Source: Pseudomonadales bacterium (GTDB lineage: Bacteria; Pseudomonadota; Gammaproteobacteria; Pseudomonadales; Azotimanducaceae). From it: a stretch of 44,183 bases of DNA. The first letter of the stretch is position 1, and each line of letters starts with the position of its first letter. Below are positions 9,261-17,341 of the stretch, in pieces. The notes beneath the pieces are model-generated. The model searched no databases. It worked only from the letters and a program-made list of their open reading frames with translations, and had not been told where the DNA came from. The DNA lies in the NCBI GenBank assembly GCA_021295855.1, contig JAGWBO010000008.1, positions 870 through 45,052 of the forward strand, in the 5' to 3' direction. Both the position numbers and the translations under genes were made by a program.

Positions 9261-9755
9261 TTAGTAAATGCCGGCTTCCAGCCCGGCGGCCAACGCCAAT
9301 CCTAATTCGCGACAGGCTTCGATTTGCGCGCTTGTTGCAGCGCCTTTTACGATGATCGGTTCCTGTACTTCAATGAAGGGGTAGCCTTTTCCAATTCGTC
9401 GGATCGCTGTCAACGCGCCGGTCCCGTCATTACCCGCGCTAATGAAAATCCCGCAAGGTAAGGGTTTGATCTTTCCTTCAACCTCATAGAAAGTCCGGTC
9501 TAAAAAGTCCTTCATGCCACCTGACATATAACCGAAATTTTCGGGCGTTCCCAATATCAATCCATCTGCGGCAAGAAGGTCGTGGGCGTCCGCGTCAAGC
9601 GCTTGTTTCATGACGACTTCGACGGACGAGATTTCAGCATCCGTTGCCCCTGCGTGTACCGCGTCCGCCATGCGTTGGGTCAGGCCTGACTTTGAGTGAT
9701 AGACGATCAGCAGTTGCGGCACTGTCGTTCGTAGGTAGCGAGTTTGAGCGATCAT
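9261..9755 (-). CDS. Flavodoxin-like / NADPH-dependent FMN reductase family protein
   Basis: The recognisable domain starts at LLIVYHSKSGLTQRMADAV, the FMN-phosphate loop of flavodoxin-fold proteins, and continues through a GTPENFGYMSGGMKDFLDRT loop typical of the WrbA/flavodoxin group. It ends near GLALAAGLEAGIY. The frame stays open upstream to 9914, but that extension would overlap the divergent E1-alpha gene. I therefore place the start at the ATG at 9755, giving 164 residues. A GTG at 9722, just before the first strand, is another option. The role is probably flavin-linked electron transfer or quinone reduction; the partner is unknown. It is divergent from the acetoin-dehydrogenase-type cluster. 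Confidence 0.75.
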   Translation of the reverse strand: MIAQTRYLRTTVPQLLIVYHSKSGLTQRMADAVHAGATDAEISSVEVVMKQALDADAHDLLAADGLILGTPENFGYMSGGMKDFLDRTFYEVEGKIKPLPCGIFISAGNDGTGALTAIRRIGKGYPFIEVQEPIIVKGAATSAQIEACRELGLALAAGLEAGIY

Positions 9756-9878
9756 TATTCTGATGTGGCCGACGATTTTCGGCAGTGCTGAGGTCACTGA
9801 AACCGTGTAACGCGGCAATCTGAAAGGCCATAAACCGTTCGCGCGAATGTGCAAAATCCAACCTTCGGAGGATCGTGC

Positions 9879-10844
9879 ATGGAACTTAACAACGAAGTCC
9901 TGTTGGATATCCATCGCCGAATGGTGCGGATTCGGACGTTTGAGACGGAAGCTGGGAAGCTCGCGGAAGCCGGAAAGATTCCAGGAGCGTTACATCTCTA
10001 CGTTGGCCAGGAAGCAGTTGCCTCTGGCATCATGGCGCATTTATCGAACGAAGATTGGATCACGAGTACGCACCGTGGGCACGGTCATCTCATCGCGAAG
10101 GGTGGTGAGTTCGGCCGGATGTTTGCCGAGTTGTTCGGTCGTGCGACCGGATACTGCAAAGGCAAAGGTGGCAGCATGCACATTTCCAATATGGATCTTG
10201 GGATGCTCGGTGCGAACGGCATCGTCGGTGCCGGTCCGCCAATCGCTGTAGGTGCCGCGTTCTCGATTAAGTATCGGAAAACGAAGAACGTCGCGGTGAC
10301 ATTCTTTGGTGATGGCGCAAGCAACGAAGGGTCGTTTCACGAAGCCGCAAACATGGCTGCGCTATACAAACTTCCCTTGTTGTTCGTGTGTGAGAACAAC
10401 GGCTATGGGGAGTACACGGCTCAAGCCAACCATCAAGCCATTGTCGACGTTGCGGATCGTGCGGCAGGATACGGAATGCCTGGCGTGGTCGTGGATGGAA
10501 TGGATGCGGTTGCCGTGTATGAAGCTGCGGACGCGGCGATCGCACGGGCCACTGCGGGTGATGGTCCGTCGCTACTCGAGTGCAAGACATATCGATTCTT
10601 CGACCACGTTGGGGTGCGCGGTATGGGTTTGACTTACCGAACCGATGAGGAACTCGCAGAGTGGCAGAAACGAGACCCCATTCATATATTCGAAGCGCGC
10701 CTTGCCGAACTCGGTGTGGTATCGAAAGAAGAGGCGGTTAAGATCCATGAGGATGTATTGACGGAGGTGCAAGCAGGCATCGAGTTCGCCGAGAGCAGTC
10801 CGTTGCCAGATCCAGCGACCTTACTAGAGGACGTATACGCGTAA
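9879..10844 (+). CDS. acoA: Thiamine-diphosphate-dependent dehydrogenase E1 alpha (acetoin dehydrogenase type)
   Basis: A 321-residue E1 alpha subunit. The thiamine-diphosphate/Mg2+ motif is GDGASNEGSFHEAANMAALY, ending in FVCENN. Early residues HLYVGQEAVASG and STHRGHGH are the usual E1 alpha substrate-channel segments. An open frame reaches back to 9849, but CGGAGG at 9866-9871, 7 nt before the ATG at 9879, fixes the start. It decarboxylates a 2-oxo acid or cleaves acetoin and passes the acyl group to lipoyl-E2. It heads a plus-strand run of E1 alpha, E1 beta, AcoX and E2; the AcoX gene favours acetoin (or a related diketone) over a branched-chain oxo-acid substrate. Confidence 0.88.
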   Translation: MELNNEVLLDIHRRMVRIRTFETEAGKLAEAGKIPGALHLYVGQEAVASGIMAHLSNEDWITSTHRGHGHLIAKGGEFGRMFAELFGRATGYCKGKGGSMHISNMDLGMLGANGIVGAGPPIAVGAAFSIKYRKTKNVAVTFFGDGASNEGSFHEAANMAALYKLPLLFVCENNGYGEYTAQANHQAIVDVADRAAGYGMPGVVVDGMDAVAVYEAADAAIARATAGDGPSLLECKTYRFFDHVGVRGMGLTYRTDEELAEWQKRDPIHIFEARLAELGVVSKEEAVKIHEDVLTEVQAGIEFAESSPLPDPATLLEDVYA

Positions 10845-10876
10845 CCGCGTGTTGAATGAGGACGATAGAGTAAATC

Positions 10877-11866
10877 ATGGCTGAAGCGCGCGAATTAACT
10901 TATATTGCTGCGGTTGCAGAAGCAGCGAAGACGGTGTTACTCGAGCAGGAAAACGCGTTCATCGCTGGCGAGGATGTAGCCGGAGCGGGCGGTGTCTTTG
11001 GTTCGTATCGGGGTATCCTCGAAGAGTTTGGCGATCAACGGATCGTTGACACGCCTATTTCCGAGGAAGGGATCATCGGTTTAGGGGTCGGGTCGGCTGC
11101 GACAGGATTACGACCGATCGTTGACATCATGTTCATGGACTTCATGGGTGAGTGCATGGATGAAATCGCCAATCAAATGGCGAAGATGCGCTACATGTTC
11201 GGCGGTTCCGCGACACTGCCAATTACCGTCATTACGATGTCGGGTGGCGGCATGAATATGGCTGCACAGCATTCGCAAAGTCTCGAGGCGTGGATCTGCC
11301 ACCTACCTGGACTGAAGGTCGTCGCGCCTTCGACGCCGTATGACGTGAAGGGACTCATCATCAGCGCATCTCGGGACGACAATCCAGTATTTGTCGTGTT
11401 GAACAAACTCTCATTGGGAAACCGAGGTCCGGTTCCAGAGGAGAGTTACACCATTCCGCTTGGCGAAGCAGAGGTTGTGCGTGAGGGTTCAGACGTATCC
11501 ATCGTAACGTACAGTCGCATGGTCGGTGAGTCCATGAGTGCTGCAAATACCTTGAGTGAGAAAGGCATTGATGCAGAGGTATTGGATCTGCGGTCCTTGC
11601 AGCCGATGGATACGGCTGCCATCGTGACCTCCGTAAAGAAAACACAGCGCGTAGTGGTGGTACATGAAGCGGTACGCTTCGGTGGGCTAGGAGGCGAGAT
11701 CGCGGCGCAAATTCAGGAGGAGGCGTTTGACTATCTCGATGCACCGATTGCGCGAGTCGGCGCACCGTTTAGTCCGGTCCCGTTTAGCCCTGTGCTAGAG
11801 CAGGCGTATATTCCGAATGCTGACCGCATCGTAGCTGAAGTCGATAAGCTTCTAAACGCAGCCTAG
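10877..11866 (+). CDS. acoB: Dehydrogenase E1 beta (acetoin dehydrogenase type)
   Basis: A 329-residue E1 beta subunit forming the heterotetramer with the upstream alpha chain. Family landmarks include AFIAGEDVAGAGGVFGSYRG, the DTPISEEGIIGLGVGSA segment that contributes the glutamate activating thiamine, and the C-terminal domain motif VLDLRSLQPMDTAAI with VVVHEAVRFGGLGGEI. Length is typical (325-340). The gap to E1 alpha is 32 bp and to the next gene 9 bp, so the cluster is tightly packed. Confidence 0.9.
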   Translation: MAEARELTYIAAVAEAAKTVLLEQENAFIAGEDVAGAGGVFGSYRGILEEFGDQRIVDTPISEEGIIGLGVGSAATGLRPIVDIMFMDFMGECMDEIANQMAKMRYMFGGSATLPITVITMSGGGMNMAAQHSQSLEAWICHLPGLKVVAPSTPYDVKGLIISASRDDNPVFVVLNKLSLGNRGPVPEESYTIPLGEAEVVREGSDVSIVTYSRMVGESMSAANTLSEKGIDAEVLDLRSLQPMDTAAIVTSVKKTQRVVVVHEAVRFGGLGGEIAAQIQEEAFDYLDAPIARVGAPFSPVPFSPVLEQAYIPNADRIVAEVDKLLNAA

Positions 11867-11875
11867 CGCACGAAC

Positions 11876-12889
11876 ATGGACATTGGCATCATTGCCAATC
11901 CTGCTTCCGGGAAGGACATCAGGCGTCTTACCGCACGTGCGTCGGTATTCGATAACCAGGAAAAATCCGCGATAGTCCGCCGATGCGTTGCCGGTATAGA
12001 AGGTCTGTGCCCAGACGCTCGGATTCACTACTATCCCGACTCTCATCAGATTACGGCAGCTGCTCTCGTTGGGTCCGAGTTGAGCAGTCAGCCGATCGAC
12101 ATGAAGAAGACAGGAACGTCACAAGACTCGACTGAAGCGGCTCGACACCTTAGGCACGCAAGTGTTGTGATATCGCTAGGCGGCGACGGCACGAATCGTG
12201 CGATCGGAAAGTCGTTGGGGGACGTACCTTTGATTGCGCTCTCGACTGGCACGAACAACGCGTTTCCTGTGTTCTGTGAAGCGACGTCTGCTGGAATGGC
12301 TGCCGCTTACATCGCGATGGGATGCGTGTCGACTGACGAAGTTGCGCCTTCGACCAAAGCGTTACACGTAACTTATCAGAATGGGGACACCGACTTCGCG
12401 TTGATTGATGTCGTTGGAACCAGGGATCTTTTCTACGGTAGTCGGGCGATTCTAGATCCCTCGAATTACGTGTTCGCGGTGTTGAGCGTGGCGGATCCAA
12501 GCAAAGTCGGTATGACTGCAATCGGTGGAATGACGCAGGTAGTCAGTGACGAACACCACTATGGCTTGACATTGTCATTTCCTCAGGACTCGGTGGACAG
12601 TTCAAAGAAGGTGGTGTACGCGGCGGTAGCCCCCGGACTAGTAAGACCTATCCGACTCAAAGACGTAGGTCAGATTGATATTGATAAACCGCTTCAGTTT
12701 TTGGGCGCGACTATGCTAGCGTTCGACGGCGAACGTGAACGCGTTTTGCGTGCTGACGAAACGGTGACTGTTTGCGTCCGACGCGATGGACCTCGACGGG
12801 TTGACGTGAAAGCGTGCATCGAGAGCGTTGTGCCATCGACTATGCATCCATGTGTCGGCTTAAAGCGAGTAGAGAGACATGCCAACTGA
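11876..12889 (+). CDS. acoX: AcoX-like ATP-NAD kinase family protein
   Basis: A 337-residue protein of the NAD-kinase-like family found inside acetoin catabolic operons as AcoX. It begins with the family opening DIGIIANPASGKDIRRL. It carries the kinase GGDGTNR motif near residue 101 and the segment LIALSTGTNNAFP, which replaces the NGE-type loop of housekeeping NAD kinase. Its exact reaction in acetoin breakdown is not established. The neighbours are E1 beta (9 bp before) and E2, whose start overlaps the end of this gene by 11 nt, a sign of translational coupling. Its presence is the main reason to call this the acetoin type of 2-oxo acid dehydrogenase cluster. Confidence 0.85.
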   Translation: MDIGIIANPASGKDIRRLTARASVFDNQEKSAIVRRCVAGIEGLCPDARIHYYPDSHQITAAALVGSELSSQPIDMKKTGTSQDSTEAARHLRHASVVISLGGDGTNRAIGKSLGDVPLIALSTGTNNAFPVFCEATSAGMAAAYIAMGCVSTDEVAPSTKALHVTYQNGDTDFALIDVVGTRDLFYGSRAILDPSNYVFAVLSVADPSKVGMTAIGGMTQVVSDEHHYGLTLSFPQDSVDSSKKVVYAAVAPGLVRPIRLKDVGQIDIDKPLQFLGATMLAFDGERERVLRADETVTVCVRRDGPRRVDVKACIESVVPSTMHPCVGLKRVERHAN

Positions 12890-14210
12890 GATTTACTTGG
12901 TAAAAGTCGGGATGACAATGACGGAGGGAATCGTCGACGAATGGTATGTAGCGGACGGCGAGCCGGTTGAGAAGGGTGAACCCGTCTATCGCCTTGAGAC
13001 CGAAAAGGTGAATATGGATGTTGAGGCAGACGTTTCAGGCATCGTAAAACACATTGCGACTACAGGTGAGACGCTCGCGCCAGGCGATGTAGTCGGATGG
13101 ATCTTTGCGCTGGATGAAGCCATACCCGACGAATTGCCGACGCCTACGGCTAATCCGAATATCGTGGCTATGGACAAGGCTGATGATCAAGCAAACACGC
13201 CGAAGACGGCGAACATATCTGCGTCCGATACAGGCGATACGCGGATCAAAGCTTCGCCGGCTGCGCGGCGTTTGGCTCGCGAGCGCAACGTCTCCCTCAA
13301 AGATGTTGTAGGCACTGGACCGGGAGGCCGAATTGTCGAACGGGACGTGCCAGCCGCAGACGTACCTTCGACGCGTCCCGCACAGATTGCGTCTCCCGCG
13401 GCACGCAGATTAGCGAAAGAGCTGGATGTTGATCTCTCAAGCGTCCATGCGACTGGACCGCGTGGTCGCATCACCAAAGACGACGTGGTAAATGCCGCGC
13501 AAGCGGGTTCACTCGAAACGGTGTCCGCTGAACCGATTCCTCTCAAGGGAATGCGAAAGGTCATTGCTGAGCGAATGTATCAGAGCTTGCAGTCCACGGC
13601 ACAGCTGACCATTGAGATGGAAGTGTGCATGGACGATGCCATCAAGTTGCGAGGAGCATTGATTGAGGAATGGGAATCGAGCGGCATTCGAGTTACGTAT
13701 ACCGATCTGATTGTTGCCGCTTGTGTAAAAGCCCTTCCGCATCATGCAAACATGAACGCGACGCTGGTCGATGGTGCAACTCAGCTGCATTCGTCGATAC
13801 ACGTTGGGATTGCTGTTGCACTCGAGGATGGATTAATCGTACCCGTCTTGCATGACGCCGACCGGAAGTCCCTAAAAGAACGTGCGCTTGAAGCCGCGAG
13901 TCTCGCCGAACGCGCGAAGGCAGGTGCACTTAGCCTGGATGATGTAAACGGCGGTACCTTCACGGTGACTTCACTGGGGATGTACGGCGTCGACACGTTT
14001 ACACCAATTCTTAACGCCCCTCAGGTCGGCATTCTGGGGGTTGGTCGAATCTACGATGGCGTACGATGGGATGAGGAACACCCCACGCGAACGCAGTGCC
14101 TGCGACTATCGTTGACATGGGACCATCGAGCGCTTGATGGTGCCCCCGCTGCTGAGTTTCTAAGCGCGGTGAAGGACCTTCTTGAATCGCCTTACCGTTT
14201 GGTGATATAG
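12879..14210 (+). CDS. acoC: Dihydrolipoamide acyltransferase E2 with two E3-binding domains
   Basis: A 443-residue E2. Residues 1-78 form a lipoyl domain with the lipoylated Lys predicted at 43 (ETEKVNMD). Two peripheral-subunit-binding domains follow at about 124-157 and 170-203; both start with a SPAARRLA motif and both have a TGP-G-RI motif. The catalytic domain runs from about 213 to the end, with His416 and Asp420 in DHRALDG. It transfers the acyl group from E1 to CoA. Most bacterial E2 chains have one subunit-binding domain, so the duplication is notable. No E3 (dihydrolipoamide dehydrogenase) gene is in the window. The start overlaps acoX by 11 nt. Confidence 0.9.
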   Translation: MPTEIYLVKVGMTMTEGIVDEWYVADGEPVEKGEPVYRLETEKVNMDVEADVSGIVKHIATTGETLAPGDVVGWIFALDEAIPDELPTPTANPNIVAMDKADDQANTPKTANISASDTGDTRIKASPAARRLARERNVSLKDVVGTGPGGRIVERDVPAADVPSTRPAQIASPAARRLAKELDVDLSSVHATGPRGRITKDDVVNAAQAGSLETVSAEPIPLKGMRKVIAERMYQSLQSTAQLTIEMEVCMDDAIKLRGALIEEWESSGIRVTYTDLIVAACVKALPHHANMNATLVDGATQLHSSIHVGIAVALEDGLIVPVLHDADRKSLKERALEAASLAERAKAGALSLDDVNGGTFTVTSLGMYGVDTFTPILNAPQVGILGVGRIYDGVRWDEEHPTRTQCLRLSLTWDHRALDGAPAAEFLSAVKDLLESPYRLVI

Positions 14211-14224
14211 CACATCCTGAAGAG

Positions 14225-14248
14225 CGCCTTATATAGAGGCGATCGTTT
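14225..14248 (+). terminator. Weak Rho-independent terminator candidate after the E2 gene
   Basis: A 5-bp perfect stem CGCCT/AGGCG encloses a 7-nt loop and is followed three bases later by TTTT. It lies 15 bp after the E2 stop and before the threonine deaminase gene, where a break in transcription is expected. The stem is short, so efficiency is doubtful. Confidence 0.35.
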
Positions 14249-14297
14249 TAAGATTTATGCTGCTTTGCGAAGCGTCATCTATTGCCATTGAGGTTCT

Positions 14298-15533
14298 ATG
14301 TCTGATTCTGATTTAGACGTCGATCTCAATCTAATCGAGCGTATTCGCGAGGAGATAACGCCTCATGTCGTGCAGACGCCGTTATATCGTTCCACAACGT
14401 TGTCTGAGATTCTCGACACAGACCTTCACCTGAAGTTAGAGAATCGCCAATTCACTAGCTCTTTCAAGGAACGAGGTGCCGTCGCGAGACTGAGTGCGTT
14501 GACAGCCGAAGAGCGAGCGAAAGGTGTGATCGCTATGTCAGCGGGAAACCATGCTCAAGCGCTCGCCTACCATGCGCGCCGAATGGGGGTTAATGCAACC
14601 ATCGTGATGCCGCGAACGACGCCTGTTGCGAAAATCGATCAAACGCGCTACTTTCAACCAGAGATCGTGCTTCATGGCTCGTCCTTTGACGAAACCATTG
14701 AATACGTCGACGAACGTCGGATCGCTGATGACCTTACGCTGATTCACCCATTTGACGACACCATCGTGATGGCGGGACAAGGGTCAACGGGGCTTGAGAT
14801 TGTCGAGCAACTGCCTCACGTCGACACGGTAGTCGTACCAGTGGGTGGTGGCGGCTTGATATCTGGGATCGGCACAGCGATCAAGGCGTTAAAGCCGTCG
14901 ATCCGGATAGTCGGCGTGCAGTCAGCACACTATTGCCCCGTCTATGCGAAACTAAACAATGAGCCTTGGAAACCGGAACGGAACCAGCTTTCGATCGCGG
15001 AAGGGATCGCCATTAAGAGACCCGGCAAACTCACAATGCCGATCGTTGAACGCGTGGTTGATGACATGGTGACCGTGACGGAATCCTCGATTGAAACTGC
15101 GATGTTTAGATTCTTAGATATCGAGAAGATGCTAGTCGAAGGAGCGGGAGCCGCAACGCTAGCGGCGGTGGCAGCACATCCTGATGTCGCTAAAGGCAAA
15201 ACTGTTTGTGTCGTGAGTGGTGGAAATGTTGATCCCGCGATCGTTGCAGACATCATCCAACGAACACTCGTGCGTACTGAACGCATCGTGAGATTGCACT
15301 CGACCGTTCAAGATGTTCCCGGCTCGCTCACCAAACTCACGAACGACATTAGTGATACAGATAGCAATATCGTTGATATTTACCATAGGCGGTCATTTGG
15401 TAGCTCAACGCTGGATGCGACTGTCGTAGAAATCATTGTGCAATTGCGCGGCGAGGACGACAAAGTTTCGTTGATCAGAAAGCTTCGAGAACTTGGACAT
15501 ACGGTCGGGGAGCCTGACCAGATTCTCAGCTAG
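14298..15533 (+). CDS. Threonine ammonia-lyase (threonine deaminase), ACT-domain type
   Basis: A 411-residue fold-type II PLP enzyme that converts threonine to 2-oxobutyrate and ammonia. The PLP Lys is predicted at 57 in SSFKERGA, and the phosphate-binding glycine loop is VPVGGGGLISG. The C-terminal part from about 330 is a single ACT-like domain (VQDVPGSLTKLTNDISDTDSN). This length and single ACT match the 400-residue form often called TdcB/IlvA-like, not the 500-residue biosynthetic IlvA with two ACT-like modules. Either isoleucine synthesis or threonine breakdown is possible, and the ilv operon lies elsewhere in the window. I leave the symbol blank for that reason. Confidence 0.88.
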   Translation: MSDSDLDVDLNLIERIREEITPHVVQTPLYRSTTLSEILDTDLHLKLENRQFTSSFKERGAVARLSALTAEERAKGVIAMSAGNHAQALAYHARRMGVNATIVMPRTTPVAKIDQTRYFQPEIVLHGSSFDETIEYVDERRIADDLTLIHPFDDTIVMAGQGSTGLEIVEQLPHVDTVVVPVGGGGLISGIGTAIKALKPSIRIVGVQSAHYCPVYAKLNNEPWKPERNQLSIAEGIAIKRPGKLTMPIVERVVDDMVTVTESSIETAMFRFLDIEKMLVEGAGAATLAAVAAHPDVAKGKTVCVVSGGNVDPAIVADIIQRTLVRTERIVRLHSTVQDVPGSLTKLTNDISDTDSNIVDIYHRRSFGSSTLDATVVEIIVQLRGEDDKVSLIRKLRELGHTVGEPDQILS

Positions 15534-15620
15534 CCGAAGGCTGCGGTCCGACAACGTCTTTTCGTGTAGGACCCTGTTGGGTGACTTGTAGTAGATTGAT
15601 TGCAGTTAAGGAGATCGAAT

Positions 15621-16376
15621 TTGGATAAGCCGGTTTTAATCACAGGAATGAGCGGTCTCATTGGTTCTGCTGTGCGAGAAGTCATGACATCTGACCACGC
15701 TTTGCGTGCTCTAAATCGAAGCAATGTCGAAGGAGTTCCTACAACCCAAGCGGAGCTAGCCGATTTGGACGCAATTCGTCCGGCGTTCGAGGACGTTGAT
15801 ACAGTCATTCATCTCGCCGCGAAAGCCGGTGAGCAATTTACGTGGGAAGAACTGCTCGATACCAACGTCACCGGTACGCGTAATGTCTATCAAGCCGCAG
15901 TCGATGCCGGCTGCCGAAGAGTCGTCTTCGCAAGTAGCGGCGCAACCGTATCGGGCTATGAGCAAATCGAGCCTTATAAGTCGCTTGTTGAAGCACGGTA
16001 CGAGGACGCGCCAACAACGTGGCCATTAGTTACCGCGAATATGCCGACTCGTCCGACAGGCGTCTACGGCAGCACCAAGGTTTGGGGTGAAGCTTTAGGA
16101 CGGCACTACGCGGATTCGACGAGTCTTTCCGTCATTTGTTTGCGGATTGGCTTCGTAAATCGACAGGATCGGCCCTCAAGACCACGCGACTATTCGATCT
16201 GGTGCAGTCAGCGTGACATCGTTGATTTGATCGTCAAAAGCGTCAACATTGACGATTCTGTCAAATTCGAGGTGCTATTCGGGACGTCTCTCAATCGATA
16301 CGGGTATCGAGACCTCTCAAGAGCACGAGAAATTGCGGGCTATACCCCACAAGATAGTGCCGACGACTTCCGGTAG
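15621..16376 (+). CDS. NAD(P)-dependent epimerase/dehydratase, TTG start
   Basis: A 251-residue extended short-chain dehydrogenase. The nucleotide-binding loop is ITGMSGLIGSAV, close to the N terminus. The catalytic Tyr-Lys pair is GVYGSTKVWGE and the VVFASSG strand precedes it. The start is a TTG at 15621 because TAAGGAG at 15607-15613 lies 7 nt upstream; the in-frame TTG at 15600 precedes that site and would add seven residues before the Rossmann strand. The protein is shorter than sugar epimerases (about 310) and resembles the compact uronate-dehydrogenase-like members. The substrate is unknown. It converges with the LLM gene. Confidence 0.8.
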   Translation: MDKPVLITGMSGLIGSAVREVMTSDHALRALNRSNVEGVPTTQAELADLDAIRPAFEDVDTVIHLAAKAGEQFTWEELLDTNVTGTRNVYQAAVDAGCRRVVFASSGATVSGYEQIEPYKSLVEARYEDAPTTWPLVTANMPTRPTGVYGSTKVWGEALGRHYADSTSLSVICLRIGFVNRQDRPSRPRDYSIWCSQRDIVDLIVKSVNIDDSVKFEVLFGTSLNRYGYRDLSRAREIAGYTPQDSADDFR

Positions 16377-16412
16377 ACCGATAAAAGGTCCGAGATAGGA
16401 TTGATCTACGGC

Positions 16413-17276
16413 TCAGTCACGTAATTCGTTGATGACAGCTGCGTATCGGTCGAGATAAGGTAAGACGGTATCTCGGTCTTCTGACGGTACATTAAAGATA
16501 AACTCGTCGAATCCCTGATCAGCACGACCTCTGATTTGCTCAGCGTCGGGGAATGAGCCAAACAACGCTAACGTTAGATCCTTGAGATCTCGTGCACGCG
16601 CATCCATCGCGCTCTTCAGTCGCTCCATATTGCCAGAGCCAAGCCCACCGATTGGCATCCACCCGTCAGCGTATTCGGCGACGCGGTCAAACACCCATTT
16701 CGAATTAGCGCCAATCCAGATTGGGGGACCTCCTTCCTGCACCGGCTTGGGATATGACCATATTGGGTCGAAGTCCACAAATTCGCCATGGTATTCCGGT
16801 TCGTCCTCGGTCCAAATCGTGCGCATTGCTGCGACCTTTTCGCGCACGATCGCCCATCGATGTTTGTAGTTGGCGCCATGGTTTTCCATCTCTTCACGAT
16901 TCCAACCTGCTCCAATTCCGATGATGGCACGACCGTTCGAAATCATGTCAAGCGAAGCGATGACTTTTGCGGTGGTTATTGGGTCTCGCTCAATAATCAG
17001 GCATATGCCAGTACCTAGTCGAATGCGCTCGGTGACCGAGGCACACGCTGATAACGCAACGAAGGGATCATGGGCATGCCAGTATTGCTTCGGCAATTCG
17101 CCGCCACCTGGGAAAGGAGTTGCACGACTCGCGGGGATGTGCGTGTGCTCCGGGAAGAAGAGGCTGTCAAATCCACGTTCCTCCGCTGCTTGTGCAAGCG
17201 ACGCTGGTTGGATTGAGTAGTCGGTCGGAAACATCGAAATCCCGAATTTAGCGTTCGCTAAGCCTGCAAAAGCCAT
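16413..17276 (-). CDS. LLM class oxidoreductase (predicted F420-dependent family)
   Basis: A 287-residue luciferase-like TIM barrel. Diagnostic pieces are AAEERGFDSLFFPEHTHIP near the N terminus, LGTGICLIIERDPITTAKVIASLDMISNGR, then GIGAGWNREEMENHG, and PPIWIGANSKWVFDRVAEYADGWMPIGG. These match the group annotated as TIGR03619-type F420-dependent oxidoreductases. Whether the flavin cofactor is F420 or FMN is not visible in the sequence. It is divergent from the AidB-like dehydrogenase with 65 bp between starts, so they probably share a control region. The substrate is unknown. Confidence 0.85.
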   Translation of the reverse strand: MAFAGLANAKFGISMFPTDYSIQPASLAQAAEERGFDSLFFPEHTHIPASRATPFPGGGELPKQYWHAHDPFVALSACASVTERIRLGTGICLIIERDPITTAKVIASLDMISNGRAIIGIGAGWNREEMENHGANYKHRWAIVREKVAAMRTIWTEDEPEYHGEFVDFDPIWSYPKPVQEGGPPIWIGANSKWVFDRVAEYADGWMPIGGLGSGNMERLKSAMDARARDLKDLTLALFGSFPDAEQIRGRADQGFDEFIFNVPSEDRDTVLPYLDRYAAVINELRD

Positions 17277-17341
17277 GTGCCGCTCCTTAAGCGTGTCGAG
17301 TGATCAAGGTAGAACACTTTTTATGATACAGGGACGAAACG

